In this document: positions 1-5,200 of the stretch, one piece after another | Layout of the letters: each line of letters starts with the position of its first letter | Position numbering within the stretch: position 1 is the first letter of the stretch | DNA from: an uncultured Actinomycetes bacterium | GTDB lineage: Bacteria; Actinomycetota; Acidimicrobiia; Acidimicrobiales; RAAP-2 | NCBI GenBank assembly: GCA_903830745.1 | Contig: CAIKVF010000218.1 | Span: 1 to 6,686, forward strand | DNA length: 6,686 bases | Reading direction: 5' to 3' | Program-made: the position numbers and the translations under genes | Notes under the pieces: model-generated | Told to the model about the DNA's origin: nothing | What the model saw: only the letters and a program-made list of their open reading frames with translations | Database searches by the model: none

Positions 1-788
1 ACTTCACCGTTACAGAAATTATCCAGGGACTTGGTCGCACACTTCTACTAACGGTGATCTCAATGACAATTGGGATCACACTTGGTGTCACCATTGCAAT
101 AATGCGCCTCTCGGAAAGCCGCCTGCTCTCTGCAACCGCCTGGAGTTACACCTGGTTCTTTCGTGGAACACCTGTTTATGTACAACTAATTTTCTGGTTC
201 AACATTGCAGCAATTTTCCCATTGATCACACTCGGCATCCCGTTCTCACACATCACGTTCTTCCACCTCGATACGGTTACGTTCTTCACTCCATTCACCG
301 CGGGAGTAATTGGACTCGGGCTCAACGAAGGCGCCTACATGTCTGAAATCGCTAGAGCAGGACTTATTGCGGTTGATGAAGGACAAATAGAAGCCGCCAG
401 TTCAATTGGTATGACCAAGTCACAAACACTTCGCCTCGTGGTTCTCCCCCAGGCAATGCGCGTAATAATCCCACCAACCGGCAATGAAGTTATTTCAATG
501 TTGAAGACCACATCTCTCGTTAGTTCAATTGGAGTAATCGATTTGCTCGGTGCTGCACAGAACATTTACTCGGCAACCTACCAAGTAGTGCCAATGCTCA
601 TTGTGGCCAGCCTTTGGTATCTAGCCATAACAACAATTCTTTCTATTGGACAGTTCTATCTTGAGCGCCACTACGCCAAGGGTGCGCTTCGCACTCCGCC
701 GCCAACACCAATTCAGCGAATCAGAAGTGACCTACGAGGAATTGCTTCTAAGTTTCGAACCGCTCGACCAGCAAAGGAGTCGCGATGA
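1..788 (+). CDS. Polar amino acid ABC transporter permease (HisM/GlnP type), 5' partial
   Basis: Inner-membrane subunit of an ATP-driven importer for polar amino acids. The reading frame is open from base 3, before the first in-frame GTG at 54, so the true start lies upstream and the N-terminus is missing. Hydrophobic segments appear near 36-110, 165-240, 290-340 and 570-650. The RGTP motif after the first helices (about 165-176) is typical of this family. The EAA loop that docks on the ATPase is at 390-455 (EAASSIGM, then LPQA), followed by a P-P-x-GNE-x-IS-x-LK-x-TSL stretch seen in HisM/GlnP-type permeases. The end ([14 protein letters not shown]) is also typical, followed by a basic, proline-containing cytoplasmic tail. 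The stop overlaps the ATPase start (ATGA, 785-788), so the two are co-translated. The family is clear; the exact amino acid cannot be told. The binding protein is presumably encoded upstream. Confidence 0.93.
   Translation, partial: FTVTEIIQGLGRTLLLTVISMTIGITLGVTIAIMRLSESRLLSATAWSYTWFFRGTPVYVQLIFWFNIAAIFPLITLGIPFSHITFFHLDTVTFFTPFTAGVIGLGLNEGAYMSEIARAGLIAVDEGQIEAASSIGMTKSQTLRLVVLPQAMRVIIPPTGNEVISMLKTTSLVSSIGVIDLLGAAQNIYSATYQVVPMLIVASLWYLAITTILSIGQFYLERHYAKGALRTPPPTPIQRIRSDLRGIASKFRTARPAKESR
774..779 (+). promoter_or_regulatory. Ribosome binding site for the amino acid ABC ATPase
   Basis: AAGGAG lies inside the last codons of the permease, five bases before the ATG at 785. It fixes the ATPase start and, with the ATGA overlap, supports translational coupling. 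Confidence 0.8.
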
Positions 789-1549
789 CAACTCCTATGG
801 TGAGCGCTAAGGGCGTAACAAAGTCCTACGGATTAGTTGATGTACTTCGTGGCGTGAATCTTGAAGTCGCGCGAGGTGAAGTGACGTGTCTTATTGGTCC
901 ATCTGGATCAGGCAAGAGCACGCTGCTTCGCTGCATCAATCACTTAGAAAAGCATGATGCCGGTGAGTTACGAGTTGATGGAGAGCTCGTTGGCTACGAA
1001 GCACGTGGTGGAAAGCTCTACGAAAGAAATAACAAGCAGATTTGTTCTGAGCGAGCGCAGATTGGAATGGTCTTTCAGCGTTTTAATCTTTTTGCTCACA
1101 TGAATGTTCTTGACAACATCACCGTGGGGCAAATAAAGGTGAAGGGTCTCTCAGAGGACGCCGCGGTTGAAAAAGCTCGTTCACTTCTCGAACGCGTAGG
1201 GCTGAGCGGAAAAGAAGCAAACTATCCGAGTCAGCTCTCAGGTGGACAGCAGCAGCGCGTAGCGATTGCCCGTGCGCTCGCGATGGAGCCAAAGCTCATG
1301 TTGTTCGATGAGCCAACATCAGCGCTAGACCCTGAGCTCGTTGGCGAAGTGCTCGACGTGATGAAGGACCTCGCCAGATCAGGAATGACCATGGTGGTTG
1401 TAACGCACGAAATGAACTTCGCTCGTGAAGTTGCCAACTCTGTCTATTTCTTAGACCAGGGTGTTATTGAGGAGTCTGGCGATCCAGCTCAAGTACTCAG
1501 CTCTCCATCATCAGATCGCCTAAAGCATTTTCTTTCAAAAGTGCTTTAG
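785..1549 (+). CDS. Polar amino acid ABC transporter ATP-binding protein (GlnQ/HisP type)
   Basis: Cytoplasmic ATPase that powers the permease encoded just upstream. The 254 residues match the usual length of about 240-255. All nucleotide-binding motifs are intact: Walker [10 protein letters not shown] at 38-46, Q-loop Q98 in VFQRFNLF, signature LSGGQ at 151-155, Walker B LMLFDE at 171-176, D-loop SALD at 179-182 and the switch histidine H208 in VVVTHEM. The VFQ-x-FNLF and THEM-x-FARE-V-A stretches are typical of the polar amino acid branch rather than of sugar or metal importers. An insertion of about 12 residues between the first beta sheet and the Q-loop (about 68-90, [14 protein letters not shown]) is common in actinobacterial members. 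The ATG is fixed by AAGGAG five bases upstream. The gene ends tail-to-tail with the kinase gene; the stop codons overlap at 1546-1549. Family assignment is certain; the substrate is unknown. Confidence 0.97.
   Translation: MTTPMVSAKGVTKSYGLVDVLRGVNLEVARGEVTCLIGPSGSGKSTLLRCINHLEKHDAGELRVDGELVGYEARGGKLYERNNKQICSERAQIGMVFQRFNLFAHMNVLDNITVGQIKVKGLSEDAAVEKARSLLERVGLSGKEANYPSQLSGGQQQRVAIARALAMEPKLMLFDEPTSALDPELVGEVLDVMKDLARSGMTMVVVTHEMNFAREVANSVYFLDQGVIEESGDPAQVLSSPSSDRLKHFLSKVL
1520..1549 (+). terminator. Hairpin at convergent gene ends, probable (possibly bidirectional) terminator
   Basis: Bases 1520-1531 pair with 1538-1549 to give a 12-base-pair stem with one T-G wobble and a six-base loop (1532-1537). 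The outer eight pairs are perfect (CTAAAGCA with TGCTTTAG). The stem ends exactly at the ATPase stop and contains both overlapping stop codons. On the plus strand it is followed by TTCTTC, a weak U-tract; on the minus strand no U-tract follows. The structure is directly visible, and terminator function is inferred from its position between convergent genes. Confidence 0.5.
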
Positions 1550-2475
1550 TTCTTCGACAAGAACGCAGTTACTTCTTCAGAACTTGGAGCAGTTGCTGGC
1601 CCGAGTTTGCCAATAGCAATTGCACACGCTGCGTTCGCACGCGTTAACGCTTCTGTGACTCCAGTTCCCTTGGCGAGTTCTGCAATAAAAACGCCACCGT
1701 GCGTATCGCCCGCACCAGTCGTGTCAACCACATTCGCACTAAATCCTGGGATGACTTGAGGTGCATCACTACCTTGCAACAAAATGCAACCACGCTCTGC
1801 CACACGAACAATTACACCTGTTTGAACATTGAGCTGTGAAAGCTGAGAAAGAGCGTCATCGAGCGAGTTTGTTTTAGTAAGCGAGATTGCTTCAGGCTCG
1901 TTGCACACCAACCAGTTACATCTAGCAATAAGTGCGCTGAGCTCATCACTAGGGATGTCTGATCCGCGAGGACCTGGATCAAAGATAACTACAGCATCTT
2001 TGGAAATTCCTTGTAGCCATGAAGCAGATGTTGCACAGATGTCTGGGTAGACAAAGTTGTAACCCGAAACAAAGACGTAGTCCCCTGGTTTCACTTCAAT
2101 CACCGAAAGGTCTTGGAGTGTGAGCGTTCCTTCAGCACCTGGTGAGGTTACGAATGTACGCTCACCACCTTTTTCTACCAGCACGAAGCACAGTCCGAGG
2201 TCTAGCGATTCATTGGTTGGCACAGAAATTTGAATACCTTCTGCAACGAGTGCCTTCTTTGCAATGTCAGCAAAAGGACCGCTACCGAGCTGACCAGCGT
2301 AGGTAACATCCATCCCTTGTCGCCTCGCTGCAGACATGACATTGAATCCACCGCCTGGAGTTACGAGTCGCTCAAGAACTTCTGCGTCATTGCCCCGCGT
2401 TGGCAGCACATCAATCATCGCCACAACATCGAGCATCACTGTGTCGAGATCGAATAGTCGAGGTGCGGTAGTCAT
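1546..2475 (-). CDS. PfkB-family carbohydrate/nucleoside kinase (YegV-like context)
   Basis: Cytoplasmic kinase of the ribokinase/PfkB fold, which transfers phosphate from ATP to a sugar or nucleoside hydroxyl. The 309 residues are a normal length. The N-terminal glycine motif is [14 protein letters not shown] at 41-54. A sheet and lid region containing GGERTFV follows (103-109), then DPGPR at 166-170 and CNEPE at 191-195. The second PfkB signature is DTTGAGD at 251-257, which forms the anion hole, with D257 as the expected catalytic base. Residue 259 is His where many family members have Phe. The ATG at 2475 is preceded on the minus strand by AAGG (2486-2489), which overlaps the stop of the upstream hydrolase gene. 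The 12-base gap implies one operon. Its partner genes suggest a ribose-like or nucleoside substrate, but sequence alone does not define it; ribokinase, pseudouridine kinase and adenosine kinase activities are all conceivable. Confidence 0.93.
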   Translation of the reverse strand: MTTAPRLFDLDTVMLDVVAMIDVLPTRGNDAEVLERLVTPGGGFNVMSAARRQGMDVTYAGQLGSGPFADIAKKALVAEGIQISVPTNESLDLGLCFVLVEKGGERTFVTSPGAEGTLTLQDLSVIEVKPGDYVFVSGYNFVYPDICATSASWLQGISKDAVVIFDPGPRGSDIPSDELSALIARCNWLVCNEPEAISLTKTNSLDDALSQLSQLNVQTGVIVRVAERGCILLQGSDAPQVIPGFSANVVDTTGAGDTHGGVFIAELAKGTGVTEALTRANAACAIAIGKLGPATAPSSEEVTAFLSKN

Positions 2476-2487
2476 TTCGTATTTACC

Positions 2488-3474
2488 TTAGTGACGAAGC
2501 GCCAGCAGGTCTTGCGCAACACCTCGAAGGTTGAGTGCGTTTAGTGTTTCTACAGTATTTATTGCACTTGTGGGAAAGCCGTCTGGCCCATGCAGCGCTC
2601 CAAGCATTGATCCGGTGATGGCTGCAATGGTGTCAGTGTCATCTCCAATTGATGCCGCATCGCAACACCCTTGCCACGGATCACTTTGATGGAGCACAAA
2701 AAGACCAATCGCGCATGGAACCGACTCCGTCGCTTGTACTGACGTTCCAATTTCCTTTCGAAGCAGCTCGCCGTCTCCTAATGACGCAATTTCGACTGCG
2801 CGTTTGATCCGAAGAACAATGTCGCCACCATCTTGGGCACCATGGAGACTCGCCCGTTCTGCGGCTTCAATCCCTACTGCCACAGCATCACTTGGCACTA
2901 GTGAGTCAATTAACCCACTGATGATGCCCGCGACGCCAGCTGCGGCACCGAGAGCGCTCGAGGTGTTGTGAGTGAGCATGCTGACTTCAATGACTTTTCG
3001 AACGAGACCGTCGAGATTGCTACTCGAACAAAGTATGCCAACGGGAGCAATCCGCATCGCAGCGCCATTGGTAGTTCCGTCTCGACCAGTGAGCGAAACA
3101 TCCATTCCGGCTTGCAAGTTTGTTAGTGCCGCTTTTGTTGATGGGCCGAGTAAGTCGAGTAAGCCACGATTGCGAATTGACTCTTCCCACGAAATGAGTT
3201 GCTTGGCAAATTCACGTTGATCAAACTCACCATTCAACGATGTGAGAAGCGAGGCAACTAGTAACGACTGTTCGGTGTCGTCAGTAACCATTCCGGCCTT
3301 TAGCCCCGCTGCATAGGGATGCTGCGGTGATGGGTCATTAAATGTATTTACTTTGTGAAATTGTTCTCGAATTACTTCATAGCTGAGCGACTGAGTTGGC
3401 ATCCCGAGAGCGTCACCTATCGCGAGGCCAAGTAATGCACCATAAGAACGAGAAAACTGCGTGCTTGCACTCAT
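2488..3474 (-). CDS. ADP-ribosylglycohydrolase (ARH) family protein, YegU-like
   Basis: Metal-dependent hydrolase of the ARH fold, a family that cleaves N- or O-glycosidic bonds to ADP-ribose or related ribosides. With the start at 3474 it has 328 residues. Visible motifs: GALLGLAIGDALG (12-24), metal-binding TDDTE (64-68), LGPSTKAAL (109-117), TNGAAMR (135-141), MLTHN (166-170), ESVPCAI (250-256) and the second metal site GDDTDT (277-282) leading into a GALHG helix end. The TNGAAMR, ESVPCAI and GALHG blocks match my recollection of E. coli YegU more closely than mono-ARH or DraG enzymes. The start is uncertain: ATG 3474 gives a family-like N-terminus, and ATG 3498 adds eight residues; neither has a strong Shine-Dalgarno. 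The frame stays open to 3783, but that extension runs antisense through the permease start and looks unlike the family. It is the first gene of an operon with the PfkB kinase and divergent from the permease. The true substrate is unknown. Confidence 0.92.
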   Translation of the reverse strand: MSASTQFSRSYGALLGLAIGDALGMPTQSLSYEVIREQFHKVNTFNDPSPQHPYAAGLKAGMVTDDTEQSLLVASLLTSLNGEFDQREFAKQLISWEESIRNRGLLDLLGPSTKAALTNLQAGMDVSLTGRDGTTNGAAMRIAPVGILCSSSNLDGLVRKVIEVSMLTHNTSSALGAAAGVAGIISGLIDSLVPSDAVAVGIEAAERASLHGAQDGGDIVLRIKRAVEIASLGDGELLRKEIGTSVQATESVPCAIGLFVLHQSDPWQGCCDAASIGDDTDTIAAITGSMLGALHGPDGFPTSAINTVETLNALNLRGVAQDLLALRH

Positions 3475-3514
3475 CACTTCAAAACTTACTAGCGACATAA
3501 CTTTTCTAGTGAAT

Positions 3515-3530
3515 GCAAGAATTTTCTTGC
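3515..3530. promoter_or_regulatory. Candidate operator palindrome
   Basis: GCAAGAATTTTCTTGC is a perfect inverted repeat with seven-base arms (GCAAGAA and TTCTTGC) around a two-base centre. Two bases further on lies CTTGTGCAAG (3533-3542), with arms CTTG and CAAG, so four copies of a CAAG/CTTG half-site fall within 28 bases. Repeated half-sites of this kind in a divergent gap are typical of binding sites for dimeric repressors such as the GntR or LacI families. Binding is an inference. Confidence 0.45.
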
Positions 3531-3582
3531 CTCTTGTGCAAGGCTTAAGAAGTCTCAAAAGTAGATCATTCAGAGCCTTTAT

Positions 3583-3587
3583 AGGAG
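3583..3587 (+). promoter_or_regulatory. Ribosome binding site for the NCS1 permease
   Basis: AGGAG ends four bases before the ATG at 3592 (AGGAGAGCC then ATG). It is the strongest Shine-Dalgarno in this part of the window and settles the permease start. Confidence 0.8.
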
Positions 3588-3591
3588 AGCC

Positions 3592-5043
3592 ATGAGTAAC
3601 GAAATCCTTGGAACAGAATCTTCCACCCTTCGAATTGAAGAGAACGGCATCAACACCATCAGCGAAGCTGAACGCAAAGGTCAGCCACGTGAGCTCTTTT
3701 GGCCATGGTTTGGTGCGAACATCTCGGTACTCGGTCTTAGTTACGGCTCGTGGGTGCTCGGATTTGGAATTTCCTTCTGGCAAGCAATCGTTATTGGACT
3801 CGTTGGCGTTCTCTTTAGTTTCTGGCTTTGTGGAGTAATTGCCACAGCTGGAAAGAAGGGCTCCGCTCCAACAATGGTGCTTAGTCGTGCGGCGTACGGC
3901 ATCAGAGGGAACCGACTCCCTTCAGCAATCTCATGGTTGCTCTGTGTTGGCTGGGAAACATCACTCAGTGTTGTTGCAGTACTCGCAACGTCAACAGTGT
4001 TCACTCGCATTGGCTGGGGTGGAGGAACTGGCGTAAAAGTAATTGCCATGCTCGTAATTGGAGCGCTCATTATTGGTGGTGGCGTGATGGGCTTTGACCT
4101 CATCATGAAAATGCAGGCGATCATCACTGTGGTTACTGGAATTTTGACCATTGTCTTTATTGCACTCACCTTCAATCACATCAGCTGGCACACTGTTTCG
4201 CACATCCACAGTGGATCAATGCAGGCACTCATTGGTGGGCTCACCTTCGTGATGACAGGATTCGGACTCGGATGGGTGAATACTGCTGCTGACTATTCTC
4301 GCTACCTACCTCGCAATGCATCATCTCGCGGTGTGGTTGGCTGGACAACTTTTGGAGCATCTATTGCGCCACTTATTCTTTTGTTCTTCGGTCTCATGCT
4401 CGCTGGATCATCAAGCGATCTAAGTTCTGCAATTGGCTCTGACCCAGTTGGTGCACTATCGAACTTGCTACCTACATGGTTCTTGGTTCCATTCGCACTC
4501 GTTGCAATCCTCGGACTCGTTGGTGGAGCCGTTCTTGACATTTACTCTTCAGGGCTTTCAATGCTCGCAGCTGGAATAAAGATTCCTCGCTTTGCCGCAG
4601 CTGGCGTAGACGGTGCAATCATGATTGCTGGAACTATCTACATTGTCTTTGTTTCTGGAAACTTCCTCTACCAGTTCCAAGGTTTCTTAATCACTGTTGG
4701 TGTGCTCATCGCTGCCTGGTGTGGAGTGTTCCTTGCTGACATGTCACTTCGCAAGAAGAACTACGAAGACGCTGAACTCTTTAGCGCTACTGGTCGTTAC
4801 GGTGACATTCGAATTACGCCACTAGTCACAACAATTGTTTCCAGCGTTATTGGATGGGGGCTCGTGACGAACTCAGCTGCTTCATGGCTCACCTGGCAGG
4901 GTTACTTGCTTAAGCCACTTGGACTTGGCGGAAAATCAGGCGCCTGGGCGTACGCAAACCTTGGTGTTCTTGCAGCATTAGTGCTGAGCTTCGCAGCAAC
5001 GTATGTTCTTCACCGCAAGGATGTTGAAAAGCAAGAGGGATAA
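3592..5043 (+). CDS. NCS1-family purine-cytosine permease-like transporter
   Basis: Cytoplasmic-membrane secondary transporter of the nucleobase-cation-symport-1 family, whose members carry cytosine, purines, allantoin, hydantoins, thiamine precursors or nucleosides, usually with a cation. The 483 residues are a standard length. About 12 hydrophobic helices are visible, roughly at 42-62, 66-86, 110-137, 147-167, 175-195, 208-228, 250-272, 295-315, 340-358, 363-383, 410-428 and 455-473. Family motifs are FWPWFGANIS (36-45), AGKKGSAPTMVLSRAAYG (86-103), SWLLCVGWE (114-122), GFDLIMKMQA (167-176), and DYSRYLPR (234-241) after the central helices. The start is fixed by AGGAG just upstream. The gene is divergent from the hydrolase-kinase operon and shares a 117-base gap with it if the hydrolase starts at 3474. 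It likely supplies that operon's substrate. The motifs resemble the purine-cytosine permease group, but the ligand cannot be read from sequence. Confidence 0.95.
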   Translation: MSNEILGTESSTLRIEENGINTISEAERKGQPRELFWPWFGANISVLGLSYGSWVLGFGISFWQAIVIGLVGVLFSFWLCGVIATAGKKGSAPTMVLSRAAYGIRGNRLPSAISWLLCVGWETSLSVVAVLATSTVFTRIGWGGGTGVKVIAMLVIGALIIGGGVMGFDLIMKMQAIITVVTGILTIVFIALTFNHISWHTVSHIHSGSMQALIGGLTFVMTGFGLGWVNTAADYSRYLPRNASSRGVVGWTTFGASIAPLILLFFGLMLAGSSSDLSSAIGSDPVGALSNLLPTWFLVPFALVAILGLVGGAVLDIYSSGLSMLAAGIKIPRFAAAGVDGAIMIAGTIYIVFVSGNFLYQFQGFLITVGVLIAAWCGVFLADMSLRKKNYEDAELFSATGRYGDIRITPLVTTIVSSVIGWGLVTNSAASWLTWQGYLLKPLGLGGKSGAWAYANLGVLAALVLSFAATYVLHRKDVEKQEG

Positions 5044-5050
5044 TCTCTTG
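5027..5050 (-). terminator. Weak candidate terminator for the tRNA gene
   Basis: CAAGAG (5032-5037) and CTCTTG (5045-5050) form a six-base-pair stem with a seven-base loop across the permease stop codon. Read on the minus strand, the stem is followed after one C by TTTT (5027-5030), just downstream of the tRNA 3' end. The stem is short and the U-tract brief, so this is tentative. On the plus strand no U-tract follows. Confidence 0.3.
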
Positions 5051-5058
5051 AGAATTCT

Positions 5059-5133
5059 TGGTGCCCCCGGCAGGATTCGAACCTGCGCTCACGGTTTAGG
5101 AAACCGATGCTCTATCCCCTGAGCTACGGGAGC
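5059..5133 (-). tRNA. tRNA-Arg (anticodon CCU)
   Basis: On the minus strand the segment folds as a full cloverleaf. The acceptor is GCTCCCG with CGGGGGC (one U-G pair), and the D arm is GCTC with GAGC. The anticodon arm has loop TTCCTAA, with its outermost stem pair unmatched. The T arm is GCAGG with CCTGC around TTCGAAT. The loop places CCT at positions 34-36, so the tRNA reads the arginine codon AGG. The discriminator is A (5062) and CCA is encoded (5059-5061). The 3' end lies 15 bases past the permease stop, and the 5' end is 67 bases from the divergent ABC-F start. Confidence 0.95.
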
Positions 5134-5164
5134 TTGCTTTACAACCCCATAAGCCTACGAGGTA

Positions 5165-5191
5165 TTGCAAATGGGTATAGGTGTGTAGCCT
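5165..5191 (+). promoter_or_regulatory. Candidate promoter for a leaderless ABC-F transcript
   Basis: TTGCAA (5165-5170) and TAGCCT (5186-5191, fitting the TANNNT form common in actinobacteria) are 15 bases apart. The second ends nine bases before the GTG at 5201. With no Shine-Dalgarno in the bases before that GTG, transcription could begin at or next to the start codon. The spacer is shorter than ideal, and TATAGG (5176-5181) is an alternative -10. Confidence 0.3.
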
Positions 5192-5200
5192 GTAAGTCCC

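Larger units (their letters stand above)
3499..3591. promoter_or_regulatory. Divergent control region between hydrolase-kinase operon and NCS1 permease
   Basis: This 93-base region must hold the promoters for both directions. It contains two adjacent palindromes (3515-3530 and 3533-3542) built from GCAAG/CTTGC half-sites, and the hexamer CTTAAG at 3544-3549. I could not assign a convincing -35/-10 pair in either direction. The layout suggests shared control of the two transcripts by one regulator, which is not encoded in the window. Confidence 0.5.

Noticed and set aside
1..1549. Possible functional link between the amino acid transporter and the hydrolase-kinase-permease module
   Set aside because: The two are convergent with overlapping stops and share no promoter, and the transporter family handles polar amino acids; adjacency alone is not evidence of a shared pathway.
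3499..3783. N-terminal extension of the hydrolase reading frame up to an ATG at 3783 (431 residues)
   Set aside because: It would run antisense through the first 192 bases of the well-supported permease gene and across the divergent control region. The added residues do not look like the ARH family, whose conserved GALLGLAIGDALG normally lies near the N-terminus.
3741..4175. Antisense open frame of 144 codons inside the permease gene
   Set aside because: It is composed of low-complexity Met, Thr, Pro and Ser runs typical of a frame opposite a hydrophobic transporter, with no recognisable domain or ribosome site.
5051..5058. Perfect palindrome AGAATTCT beside the tRNA 3' end
   Set aside because: Eight bases is short enough to occur by chance, and it does not extend to a stem or match the operator-like repeats in a meaningful way.
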